From Leucobacter sp. CX169 (GTDB lineage Bacteria; Actinomycetota; Actinomycetes; Actinomycetales; Microbacteriaceae), in the NCBI RefSeq assembly GCF_017161405.1, contig NZ_CP071051.1, positions 372,001 through 436,000 on the forward strand: 64,000 nucleotides of DNA, given 5' to 3'. Of this stretch, positions 1 to 7,610 are shown piece by piece (position 1 is the stretch's first letter; each line of letters opens with the position of its first letter). The position numbers and the translations under genes were made by a program. Under the pieces are notes generated by a model. The model was not told the origin of the DNA and ran no database searches. It saw only the letters and a list, made by a program, of their open reading frames with translations.

Positions 1-879
1 CCAGGCATCCGACCAGCCGGTCGATCCCTCTTCGGGGAGCGTGCCCTCGAGCTTGGGGTTCTCCGACAGCTTGCGCAGGATCTCCCACGAGGTGCCAACC
101 ACGACGTCGCCGCCGTTGAACGCGGTGATCTGCTTCACCGGGTCAGCCCAGTAGTCGCCGATGATCTCGTTCTGCTGCTTGAGCAGGTCGACGGCGGCAG
201 CGAGCTGCTTCTCGTCGAGCGCATACGGGTTCTTGATGCCGAGATCGGGCTGGGTCGCCATCAGGTAGACGGCAGCGTCGGCGATGTAGATCGGGGCGTC
301 ATACCCGATGATCTGACCGGCGTAGGGGCTGTCTGCCTCCCACGCGACGTCCCAGCTGGTGGGGGCTTCCTTGACCACGTCGGTGTTGTACTGCAGGATG
401 TTTGCGCCGCGGCCGATCGGCACGCCGTAGCTCTTGCCGTTCAGCGTGTCATAGACCTGTCCCTGCATGCCCTCGACGATGTCGTCGCCGAAGTTCGGGA
501 TGAGTTCCTGGTTGATCGGCTGAACGTCGCCGCCGACGATGAGGCGGAGGCTTGCGTCACCCGACGCCGACACGAGGTCGTACTCGCCCGTGCGCATGAG
601 GGTCACCATCTCGTCGCTGGTACCAGCGACGCGGCGGTTGACGACGCAACCGGTCTCTTCGGTGAACGCGTCGGTCCAGGCCGGCTCGACGAAGCCCGAC
701 CAAGCCACGATGTTGACCTGACCCTCATTCTCGCCGAGTTCGGTGACCATGGGGATGTCGGGCACGTCAATCTTCAGCTCGCCGGGCGCCGCGTCGCCGC
801 CGGCATCGGTGCTTGCGCACCCCGAGAGCATGAGGCCCATGGCTGCCGCGATTGCGGGCAGAGCCAACAATTTCTTCAT
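1..879 (-). CDS. Polyamine-type ABC transporter substrate-binding lipoprotein (partial, C-terminus beyond window)
   Basis: The first 293 residues are present; the frame is still open at the left edge. The N-terminus has a charged MKK start, a hydrophobic stretch and a lipobox LSGC with Cys21, so the mature protein should be a membrane-anchored lipoprotein. The segment VNIVAWSGFVEPAWTDAFTEE, followed by a GVPIGRGANILQYNTD stretch, is typical of PotD/PotF spermidine/putrescine binding proteins (about 350 residues). It is followed on the minus strand towards position 1, where the permeases would be expected. The ATPase gene lies upstream at 990-2075. The family is clear; the actual ligand (polyamine, GABA-like or other amine) is inferred. 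Confidence 0.88.
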   Translation of the reverse strand, partial: MKKLLALPAIAAAMGLMLSGCASTDAGGDAAPGELKIDVPDIPMVTELGENEGQVNIVAWSGFVEPAWTDAFTEETGCVVNRRVAGTSDEMVTLMRTGEYDLVSASGDASLRLIVGGDVQPINQELIPNFGDDIVEGMQGQVYDTLNGKSYGVPIGRGANILQYNTDVVKEAPTSWDVAWEADSPYAGQIIGYDAPIYIADAAVYLMATQPDLGIKNPYALDEKQLAAAVDLLKQQNEIIGDYWADPVKQITAFNGGDVVVGTSWEILRKLSENPKLEGTLPEEGSTGWSDAW

Positions 880-989
880 CAGAACTCCTTTGTGTGATGG
901 GTTTCGCCGAGGTGGCGAGGATCGAGTTGTTGTCGGGGCGGATGCCCCGGCCCCGGCTCGATCCAGGCCGGGAGGTTGGATGGGGCGGG

Positions 990-2075
990 TTACGCGGCGG
1001 CGGCAGCGGAGACGCTGCCGGGGATCGCGGTCGCGAACTCGCGGGGGAACGTCACTGAGACCCGATCGCCACGGCGGATGCCGGTCTCGACGGAGGGGGC
1101 GTGCGCGTTCTGCTGTTCCGCGATGAAGCGGACGCCAGCCTTGGTCTCCACGAGGAACCGGGTGTGCGGTCCCGCATAGACGGTCTCGGCGACGGTGCCC
1201 GCGAGCGAGACCATCCCGCCGCCGACGGGCGCTCCCGCAGCCACGAGTGAGACGCGCTCGGGCCGGATCGAGTGCGTCTCGGGGCGGCCGAACAGCTGCT
1301 CTGAAAGTGCTGCGGGGATCAGGTTCGTGACGCCGAGGAAGCTCGCGACAAACTCGGTCTGAGGGAACTCGTAGACCTCGCGGGGGCTGCCGACCTGCTC
1401 GATGTGGCCGTTGTTGTAGACGGCGACGCGATCTGAGAGGGTGAGCGCTTCTTCCTGGTCATGGGTGACGAAGATGAAGGTGATGCCGACCTCCCGCTGG
1501 ATCTGCTTGAGCTCGATCTGCATCTGCTCGCGCAGCTGCTTGTCGAGGGCGCCAAGCGGCTCGTCGAGCAGCAGCACCTTGGGGCGCAAGATGAGCGCGC
1601 GAGCGAGCGCAATGCGCTGGCGCTGGCCGCCCGAGAGCTGCGAGGGCAGGCGGTCGGCGACGTGGCCGAGCTGCACCTGTTCCAGGGTCTCGCGGACCAG
1701 GCGGTCGCGCTCGGCCTTCGGGACCTTGCGCACGCGCAGGCCGTAGGCCACGTTCTCGGCGATTGAGAAATGCGGGAACAGCGCGTAGTCCTGGAAGACG
1801 GTGTTGACGTTGCGGTCGAAGGGCGCGGCCTTCGTGACGTCTTCGCCGTGCAGCAGGATCTTGCCGGCGGTCGGCTCCTCGAAGCCGGCGATCATGCGCA
1901 GCACGGTCGTCTTGCCTGAGCCCGACGGGCCGAGCATGGAGAAGAACTCGCCGGCGCGGATGTCGATGTCGAGGTCGCGCACCGCGGTGAGTTCACCGAA
2001 TCGCTTGGTGACGCCCTGAACCGAGACGGCGATATCCGCGTGCTCGTGGGGTGTGGTGGGGGTGGTGTCAGTCAT
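990..2075 (-). CDS. Polyamine-type ABC transporter ATP-binding protein (PotA-like)
   Basis: A 361-residue cytoplasmic ATPase that would energise import with the neighbouring binding protein. Walker A GPSGSGKT is at residues 49-56, the signature LSGGQRQR starts at 147, Walker B VLLLDEP is at 167-173 and the switch histidine is in FVTHDQEEA. A C-terminal TOBE-like region follows, as in PotA, whose usual length is 350-380. The ATG at 2075 is preceded by GAGGAG 11 bases upstream. It is the first gene of the minus-strand unit that continues into the binding protein at 879. It is divergent from the GntR regulator at 2263, which probably controls it. Confidence 0.92.
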   Translation of the reverse strand: MTDTTPTTPHEHADIAVSVQGVTKRFGELTAVRDLDIDIRAGEFFSMLGPSGSGKTTVLRMIAGFEEPTAGKILLHGEDVTKAAPFDRNVNTVFQDYALFPHFSIAENVAYGLRVRKVPKAERDRLVRETLEQVQLGHVADRLPSQLSGGQRQRIALARALILRPKVLLLDEPLGALDKQLREQMQIELKQIQREVGITFIFVTHDQEEALTLSDRVAVYNNGHIEQVGSPREVYEFPQTEFVASFLGVTNLIPAALSEQLFGRPETHSIRPERVSLVAAGAPVGGGMVSLAGTVAETVYAGPHTRFLVETKAGVRFIAEQQNAHAPSVETGIRRGDRVSVTFPREFATAIPGSVSAAAAA

Positions 2076-2119
2076 GGTGACGTGCGCTCCTCAACGTCGT
2101 TGTCGATACTGAAATGGAC

Positions 2120-2138
2120 TCTAACATATGAAATTAGA
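2120..2138. promoter_or_regulatory. Candidate operator in the transporter/GntR divergent region
   Basis: An inverted repeat with arms TCTAA and TTAGA spaced by nine bases lies in an unusually AT-rich patch. The minus-strand hexamer TATGTT at 2125-2130 inside it could be the -10 of the transporter gene. Three near-copies of a hexamer (TTTAGG, TTTAGG, TTCAGG) follow at about 2142-2158. A GntR-family autorepressor or transport repressor would be expected to bind here. This is inference from position and symmetry only. Confidence 0.4.
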
Positions 2139-2262
2139 TGATTTAGGTTTAGGTTCAGGTGGGGCGGTTACGATTCGGTCACGGGAATGCGCCGAGAGCC
2201 ACCAGGTCAGGCGCCGCCTCGTGTGCCACACTCGACACGTGCAAGGAATGGAAGGGCTGGGG

Positions 2263-3081
2263 ATGCCGCAGGTACAGAGCCGTTCCAGCCGTCTGCAGGT
2301 CGCCGCGTTCGCGCCGATCGGCGAGGAGGGCCGCACTGCTCTCGTGGAGATGCAGCTCGCCCAGGCCATCTCCGCAGGCGCATTTGGTGACGGTGAACGG
2401 CTGCCCAGTGAGCCGGAGCTCGCGCGCCTGATGGGCGTCGCGGTCGTGACCGTGCGCGAGGCGCTCGTCTCGCTGCGCCACCGGGGACTGATCGATACGC
2501 GCCGGGGCCGCAACGGCGGCAGCTTCGTCCGCTCGAGCCTCGTCTCAGCGGAGACCTACAACGCGCAGTCGCTGATGGCGATGCCGCGCGTCGCATTGTC
2601 CGACCTCGGCCTCCACTACGAGATGATCTCGGCCGCCTGCGCCGAGTACGCGTGCCTGCGTGCGACGCCGGACGAACTCGCCGTGGTGCGTGACATCCTC
2701 GTCGAGACCCGGGACCTGCCGCGCGAGGACTGGCGACGACGGGTCACTGACGTGCAGCTCGAGCTTGCCGGACTGAGCCAATCGGTGCGGCTGACCCAGG
2801 AACATGTCCGGATCCAGGCCGAGGTCACCCCCCTGCTCGCGCTGCAGGACGCCGAGGAGCAGGAGCGTCTCGCCACTCACGACTCTCTGATCGCCCAGAT
2901 CGATGCGACCCAGGCGCGCGACGTGACGCAGGCCCGCGGGATTGTGCGCGAAAGCGTGCGCCGGTCGATGCGCTGGCTCGTTGGCTTCCGCGCGCTCCTG
3001 CTGCAGAGCACCACGGAGGACGAGCTTCGTGCCACACTTGAGTCTCGCGCGCGGGTCGTCGACGTCGACGTCGCGCAGTAA
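2263..3081 (+). CDS. GntR/FadR-family transcriptional regulator
   Basis: A 272-residue regulator. The N-terminal winged helix-turn-helix spans about residues 28-90 and carries the GntR motif GERLPSEPELARLMGV, followed by VTVREALVSLRHRGLI and a basic wing RRGRNGG. The rest resembles an all-helical FCD effector domain. The ATG at 2263 has GAAGGG about six bases upstream; the frame is open back to 2128, but that start lies in the probable operator. It is divergent from the polyamine-type transporter and followed at 23-37 bp by the cache protein. It is likely an amine- or metabolite-responsive regulator of the transporter; the effector is unknown. Confidence 0.85.
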   Translation: MPQVQSRSSRLQVAAFAPIGEEGRTALVEMQLAQAISAGAFGDGERLPSEPELARLMGVAVVTVREALVSLRHRGLIDTRRGRNGGSFVRSSLVSAETYNAQSLMAMPRVALSDLGLHYEMISAACAEYACLRATPDELAVVRDILVETRDLPREDWRRRVTDVQLELAGLSQSVRLTQEHVRIQAEVTPLLALQDAEEQERLATHDSLIAQIDATQARDVTQARGIVRESVRRSMRWLVGFRALLLQSTTEDELRATLESRARVVDVDVAQ

Positions 3082-3118
3082 ACATCATTTCGGGCAGGAT
3101 CCAATGGGGGAGGTAGCC

Positions 3119-3835
3119 GTGACGCAGCACGATACGGCCGGGGAGACCCGCGGGCTGGTCGTCGTTGACGCCTTCTTCGGCGCGGTGTTCAAGCAGCTCG
3201 AGCGCTGGCGGCCCGAGCTCGAGGCGCAGCTGTCGGCGCGCATGGCCGCTGGGCCACTCTCGGGCGCCCAGCTGAGCGAGCTGGTCGAGGACGAGGCGAA
3301 CCGCCTGCTTCAGGACGATGCGCTTCCTCTTTATGGGGCAGGATTTTGCGCCAGCGACGCGATTGTTGCCAGCGGAAGCCCCCTCTCCTGGTGGCAGGGC
3401 CCCGACCGCTCGCCGCTCGTCGCGTCCACCTTCGGAGTAGGCCAGGGGGCCATCGATCTGCGCCGCCTCGAGTGGTATCGCGTGCCCGAGGCAACCGGCC
3501 AGCGTCACGTGGCCGGCCCCTTCGTCGACTACCTCTGCTCGAACGAGATCACCATGACCTCGGCGGTGCCGCTCACCCTCGACGGCGTCTTCGCGGGCGT
3601 GATCTGCGCCGACGTACTGGTGGCGACCCTTGAGCGGGAACTGCTCCCGCAGCTCGGCGACGGCGCAACCCTGTTGAGCTCAGCCGGCCGTGTGATCGTC
3701 TCGGCCGACCCGAGTTGTGAAACCGGCGATCTGTTCACCGAGATTGACATTGCTGGGGGCGAGCGCGAGCTCGCCGGTGCGCGGGTGGAGTCATCGTCCG
3801 ACTCGTCCTTCGTGATCATTGCGCCCGCCGAGTAG
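3119..3835 (+). CDS. Soluble cache/PDC-type sensor domain protein
   Basis: A 238-residue protein without signal peptide or membrane segment. The middle resembles a cache/PDC ligand-binding fold: GQRHVAGPFVDYLCSNEITM followed by TSAVPLTLDGVFAGVICADV, which is the usual 'product strand then Asp' pattern. I chose the GTG at 3119 because GGGGGAGG sits five to six bases before it; an ATG at 3104 is possible. It is co-directional with the GntR gene and probably co-transcribed. A stand-alone cache domain beside a GntR regulator and amine transporter suggests a ligand-sensing partner. That role is inferred, and the exact amine-binding residue pattern is not obvious. Confidence 0.6.
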   Translation: MTQHDTAGETRGLVVVDAFFGAVFKQLERWRPELEAQLSARMAAGPLSGAQLSELVEDEANRLLQDDALPLYGAGFCASDAIVASGSPLSWWQGPDRSPLVASTFGVGQGAIDLRRLEWYRVPEATGQRHVAGPFVDYLCSNEITMTSAVPLTLDGVFAGVICADVLVATLERELLPQLGDGATLLSSAGRVIVSADPSCETGDLFTEIDIAGGERELAGARVESSSDSSFVIIAPAE

Positions 3836-3914
3836 CAGACTCACGGCGCGCACGCTCCACCGCGGCGGGATCTTCTCAGCCTTGCCCGACGGCCGCAGAG
3901 TAGGCTGACGAATC

Positions 3915-4820
3915 GTGCTCGACTCCCCGGAATCCCTCGAATACGTCTCCACGATTGCGCTCTACTCGGCGATGATCGTGTACGCGATCGCCTTCGTGTT
4001 CTATGCCGTCGACCTCGCGAACCGCAGCGGGGACCAGATCGCCGAAACGAAGGGGCGCACGCGCTTCGTGCGCATCGCATTCTCGCTCACCGTGCTCGCC
4101 TGGCTCTTGCACCTCGGGGCCACTGTGCTGCGCGGCATTGGTGCCGAGCGCGTCCCGTGGGCGAACATGTACGAGTTCGCCCTCACGGCGACGCTCTCCG
4201 CAGTGTTCATCTTCCTGCTCGTGCAGTTCTTCGTCGACATTCGGTTCCTCGGCACCCTCGTCACGGGCGTCGCGATCCTGTTCCTCGGGGTCACCAAGAT
4301 CAACTACTACGTGCCGATCGTGCCGCTGCCGCCGGCGCTCGACTCGTACTGGCTCGTCATTCACATCATTGTGGCGGTGCTTGCGGTCGGGTTCTTCACG
4401 ATCTCGTTCGGCCTTTCGGTCATGCAGCTCATGCAGTCCCGCCGCGAGGCGCGTCTGGCGGCCGGTGCCGATACGAAGCTCCGCTTCCTCGGCGGCATCC
4501 CTGGCGCGGACCGGCTCGAAGATCTTGGCTACCGCGTTGCGATCATCGGCTTCGTGTTCTGGACTTTCACCCTGATCGCCGGCTCAATCTGGGCTGAGCA
4601 CGCCTGGGGTCGGTACTGGGGTTGGGACACCAAAGAGGTCTGGACCTTTGTGATCTGGGTGCTCTACGCCGGCTATATCCACGCCCGTGCGACCCGCGGT
4701 TGGCGCGGCACTCGCTCGGCATGGCTCGCGATCATCGCGTACGCCGCGGTCGTCTTCAATTTCTCCATCGTCAACGTCTTCTTCAAGGGCCTGCACGCCT
4801 ACTCCGGCCTGCCCCAGTAA
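3915..4820 (+). CDS. ccsB: Cytochrome c biogenesis protein CcsB (ResC/CcsA family)
   Basis: A 301-residue multi-pass membrane protein of the System II haem-handling family, which delivers haem for covalent attachment to exported apocytochrome c with CcsA/ResB. The tryptophan-rich WWD motif WGRYWGWDTK is at residues 231-240. Conserved candidate haem-ligand histidines are at about 66, 150, 229 and 294. The start is a GTG without a clear Shine-Dalgarno sequence; TAGGCT lies eight bases upstream, so a leaderless transcript is possible. The ResB partner is not in this window, at least not nearby. Family assignment is firm. Confidence 0.93.
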   Translation: MLDSPESLEYVSTIALYSAMIVYAIAFVFYAVDLANRSGDQIAETKGRTRFVRIAFSLTVLAWLLHLGATVLRGIGAERVPWANMYEFALTATLSAVFIFLLVQFFVDIRFLGTLVTGVAILFLGVTKINYYVPIVPLPPALDSYWLVIHIIVAVLAVGFFTISFGLSVMQLMQSRREARLAAGADTKLRFLGGIPGADRLEDLGYRVAIIGFVFWTFTLIAGSIWAEHAWGRYWGWDTKEVWTFVIWVLYAGYIHARATRGWRGTRSAWLAIIAYAAVVFNFSIVNVFFKGLHAYSGLPQ

Positions 4821-4833
4821 AGGAACCACCCCA

Positions 4834-5292
4834 GTGACCCCCAAGAAACTCTTCAAGATCGTCGCCGTCGCCGAGATGGTGACGTGGACCGGCCTCATCG
4901 TCGGCATGATCTTCAAGTACGCATTCGGGAACGACAACGTGGTGCCAATCACGGGAGGCATCCACGGCTTCGTGTTCCTCTGCTACGGCGTGACCACGGT
5001 CTTCGTCTGGGTGAACCAGAAGTGGAAGCCCGGCGTCGGCATCGTCGGCCTCTTCTCGACGATCGTCCCGTACGCAACTGTCCCGTTCGAGCTCTGGGCG
5101 CAGAAGCGCGGTCTGCTCGAGGGCCCCTGGCGTCTCGTGCCCGGCGGCGAGGCACCCCAGAACTTCCCGGAGCACGTCGAAGCCTGGGTCTTGCGTCGCC
5201 CGGTCATCGCCATCGCGCTGGTCGTCGTCGCCATCGTCGCAGTGTTCGCCACGCTGCTCTGGCTCGGCCCTCCCGGCGGCCCCCGCGGCTAG
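4834..5292 (+). CDS. DUF3817 family integral membrane protein
   Basis: A 152-residue protein with an N-terminal pattern typical of DUF3817: LFKIVAVAEMVTWTGLIVGM, then GGIHGFVFLCYGVTTVFVW. Four hydrophobic segments are visible, the last (IAIALVVVAIVAVFATLLW) close to the C-terminus. GTG at 4834 is preceded by AAAGGAA, and the gap to ccsB is only 13 bp, so the two are probably co-transcribed. No biochemical function is established for this family; it is often seen near housekeeping membrane genes in actinobacteria. Confidence 0.8.
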   Translation: MTPKKLFKIVAVAEMVTWTGLIVGMIFKYAFGNDNVVPITGGIHGFVFLCYGVTTVFVWVNQKWKPGVGIVGLFSTIVPYATVPFELWAQKRGLLEGPWRLVPGGEAPQNFPEHVEAWVLRRPVIAIALVVVAIVAVFATLLWLGPPGGPRG

Positions 5293-5318
5293 TCGTCGCG
5301 CTGCAGCTCGCGAGCACC

Positions 5319-5361
5319 CAGCAGGATCCTGCCCCGAAACTTCTCGGGCAGGATCCTGCTG
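5319..5361. terminator. Bidirectional hairpin between DUF3817 gene and manC
   Basis: Arms at 5319-5337 and 5344-5361 are reverse complements over 18 pairs with a single bulged C, around a six-base loop. It sits between two convergent genes, so it likely terminates both. Each arm contains the palindrome CAGGATCCTG, the core of the word discussed in the findings. Confidence 0.75.
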
Positions 5362-5364
5362 GCG

Positions 5365-6486
5365 TTAGAGCAGGTGACCGCCGCCCGAGAGGCGCATGCG
5401 GTTGACGAGATTCTTCACGTCCTGCGCGCGGTCCTTCGTCGTGACGAGCAGCACATCGGCCGTGTCCACGACGACGACGTTCTCGACGCCGACGAGGGCG
5501 ACGAGCCGGTTGCTCTCCGAGACGACGATGCCGCTTGAACCGTCGGACAGCACCTGCGCGCCATCGCCGAGCACCGCGAGGTCACTCGAGCGGCCGCGGG
5601 TCAGCAGCGTCGCGACGCTCGCGAAGTCCCCGACGTCGTCCCACTCGAAGTGGGCGGCAACGCAGACCATCTTGCCCCGGGCCGCGGCGGGCTCGGCCAC
5701 TGTGTAGTCAATGGCGATCTTTGGCAGCGCGGGCCAGAGCCGCTCGCGCACGGCCGCCGCGCGGTCCGTCTCCCAGGCCGCGGCGATCTCGCGCAGGTCG
5801 GCGACCATCTGGGGGTCGGCGAGCGCCATCTGGTCGAGCAGCACGCTCGCGCGCGCGATGAACATGCCGGCGTTCCAGAGAAAGTCGCCGCGCGAGAGGT
5901 AGTCGCGCGCGGTCTCCTCGTCCGGCTTCTCGACGAACTGGCGCACGTCGTAGACGTCGAAGGGGGCGATGTCGCCGCGGGCCTCGCCGCTTTCGATGTA
6001 GCCGAAGCCGGTCGAGGGCTCGGTGGGGTGGATCCCGATGGTTGCGATGTAGCCCTGATCGGCCGCCCGCACCGCGGTGCGCACGGCGCGCTCGAACAGG
6101 ACGGTGCCGCGGATCACGTGGTCTGCGGCGAAGGAGCCGACGATCGCGTCGGGGTCGCGGCGCTCGAGAATGGCGGCGGCCAGTCCGATCGCGGCCGAGG
6201 AGTCCTTCGGTTCGCTCTCGGTCACGAGATTGCCGGGGTCGAGTTCGGGGAGCTGTTCGAGGACTGAGGGACTGTGGGCGTTGCCCGTGACGACCATGAT
6301 GCGTTCGGCACCGACAAGTGGGGTCAGGCGATCCCAGGTGGCGCGCAGGAGTGAGGTGCCGCTGCCGGTGAGGTCGAGGAGAAACTTGGGTGCATTGGCG
6401 CGAGAAAGCGGCCACAGCCTCGAACCAACCCCGCCAGCAGGGATGATGCAGGTGAAGCGGCTGATTGCATCGTCGGTGCAGGTCAT
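5365..6486 (-). CDS. manC: Mannose-1-phosphate guanylyltransferase
   Basis: A 373-residue nucleotidyltransferase predicted to make GDP-mannose from mannose 1-phosphate and GTP for glycan and lipoglycan synthesis. The pyrophosphorylase signature AGGVGSRLWPLSR lies at about residues 17-29, followed by the active-site lysine context APKFLLDL. FVEKPD and the substrate motif DFLWNAGMF follow. It lacks the C-terminal isomerase cupin of bifunctional ManC/AlgA, so it is monofunctional. I chose ATG 6486 (AGGG nine bases upstream) over the open frame to 6576, which would add an unconserved, promoter-like segment. Confidence 0.88.
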   Translation of the reverse strand: MTCTDDAISRFTCIIPAGGVGSRLWPLSRANAPKFLLDLTGSGTSLLRATWDRLTPLVGAERIMVVTGNAHSPSVLEQLPELDPGNLVTESEPKDSSAAIGLAAAILERRDPDAIVGSFAADHVIRGTVLFERAVRTAVRAADQGYIATIGIHPTEPSTGFGYIESGEARGDIAPFDVYDVRQFVEKPDEETARDYLSRGDFLWNAGMFIARASVLLDQMALADPQMVADLREIAAAWETDRAAAVRERLWPALPKIAIDYTVAEPAAARGKMVCVAAHFEWDDVGDFASVATLLTRGRSSDLAVLGDGAQVLSDGSSGIVVSESNRLVALVGVENVVVVDTADVLLVTTKDRAQDVKNLVNRMRLSGGGHLL

Positions 6487-6573
6487 GGTCCCAACCCTAC
6501 CGATCGCGGGCTGAACGGGACTTGCGATTCGCTCGGCATGAAGATACTGGCGGGGGCAGCCCGCGAACAGTGC

Positions 6574-6579
6574 CATAAT
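6574..6579 (+). promoter_or_regulatory. Possible -10 of the sdh operon promoter
   Basis: CATAAT within CCATAATAAAA is the only AT-rich hexamer in the 216-bp region between manC and sdhC. Transcription from it would give a leader of about 110 nt. That leader contains a small hairpin (CCGGGC/GCCCGG, about 6659-6678) just before the Shine-Dalgarno sequence. No convincing -35 box is visible. Confidence 0.35.
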
Positions 6580-6702
6580 AAAAGGCGCAGTGATCTCTCA
6601 GGATCCGCGGCGGGGGCGTCTCGTGGCGGGTGACCTACACGGGTCGCTGCATCAGTCTGCCGGGCGTGCGAGGCCCGGAGAGTTCACCTGAGGAGGATGC
6701 TC

Positions 6703-7122
6703 GTGTCACCCCAATCGGCAAAAACCGCGGAAGCGGCTGCGAAGCGGAAAGTGCGCCCCGGCGGCACGCTGTACCGCGGCAACGAGGGCATGTGGTCCTG
6801 GGTGTTGCACCGCATCACCGGCGTCGCCATCTTCTTCTTCCTTCTCGTGCACGTGCTCGACACTGCGCTCATCCGGGTCAGCCCCGAGGCGTACAACGCG
6901 GTCATCGGCACCTACCAGACGCCGCTCATGGGCGTCGGCGAGGTTGCCCTGGTCGGAGCGATCGTGTTCCACGCCTTCAACGGCATTCGGATCATCTTGG
7001 TCGACTACTGGAGCAAGGGCACGATGTACCAGCGCGCCATGTTCTGGTTCGTCATCGCCGCATGGGTCATCACCATGCTCGGGTTCGTGCCTCGGCACCT
7101 GATCAACGTGTTCAGCCACTAG
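6703..7122 (+). CDS. sdhC: Succinate dehydrogenase cytochrome b556 subunit
   Basis: A 139-residue membrane anchor subunit of complex II with three hydrophobic helices. The family motif WSWVLHRITGVAIFFF contains the conserved His-Arg near helix I, and FHAFNGIRIILVDYW holds the second helix pattern. I prefer GTG 6703, six bases after AGGAGG, over ATG 6697, which abuts the Shine-Dalgarno sequence directly. First gene of sdhCDAB; it helps bind haem b and menaquinone in the cytoplasmic membrane. Confidence 0.92.
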   Translation: MSPQSAKTAEAAAKRKVRPGGTLYRGNEGMWSWVLHRITGVAIFFFLLVHVLDTALIRVSPEAYNAVIGTYQTPLMGVGEVALVGAIVFHAFNGIRIILVDYWSKGTMYQRAMFWFVIAAWVITMLGFVPRHLINVFSH

Positions 7123-7141
7123 GCGCGGGAGGGACATCACC

Positions 7142-7585
7142 ATGACTACAACGATTGAATCCCCGCGAAGCGGCTCGGTACGTAAGTCCGGCACGAACTG
7201 GGAAAAGTGGGGCTGGATCTACATGCGCGCCTCGGGCGTGCTGCTCGTCGTGCTGATCTTCGGACACCTGTTCGTCAACCTGATGGTCGGCGAGGGCGTC
7301 AAGGCGATCGACTTCGCGTTCGTGGGCGGCAAGTACGCCACCCCGTTCTGGCAGATCTGGGACTGCCTCATGCTCTGGCTCGCGCTGATCCACGGCTCGA
7401 ACGGAATGCGCACCATCGTGAACGACTACGTCGCGAAGCCGGCGGTCGCGAAGGCGCTGAAGGTTGCGCTCTTCCTCGCCGCAGCTCTCCTGATCATCCT
7501 CGGCACCCTCGTGATCTTCACCTTCGATCCGTGCCCCGCCGGCGCCGACCCCGCGCTCGTCGCGTCGTTCTGCCCGGTTTCTTAA
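7142..7585 (+). CDS. sdhD: Succinate dehydrogenase hydrophobic membrane anchor
   Basis: A 147-residue protein with three membrane helices, recognised by [23 protein letters not shown] and the histidines in FGHLFVN and [17 protein letters not shown], the latter being the usual haem/quinone-side motif. The ATG is preceded by GGGAGGG. It follows sdhC after 19 bp and precedes sdhA. Together with SdhC it anchors the catalytic subunits to the membrane. Confidence 0.92.
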   Translation: MTTTIESPRSGSVRKSGTNWEKWGWIYMRASGVLLVVLIFGHLFVNLMVGEGVKAIDFAFVGGKYATPFWQIWDCLMLWLALIHGSNGMRTIVNDYVAKPAVAKALKVALFLAAALLIILGTLVIFTFDPCPAGADPALVASFCPVS

Positions 7586-7610
7586 AGCTTTCGAACGGAG
7601 TAGCAAACTC

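Noticed and set aside
3119-3835. Exact amine-recognition motif of dCache receptors in the cache protein
   Set aside because: The RRLEWYR segment resembles the R-x-W-Y pattern, but the Arg-Trp spacing differs, so I do not claim amine binding from it.
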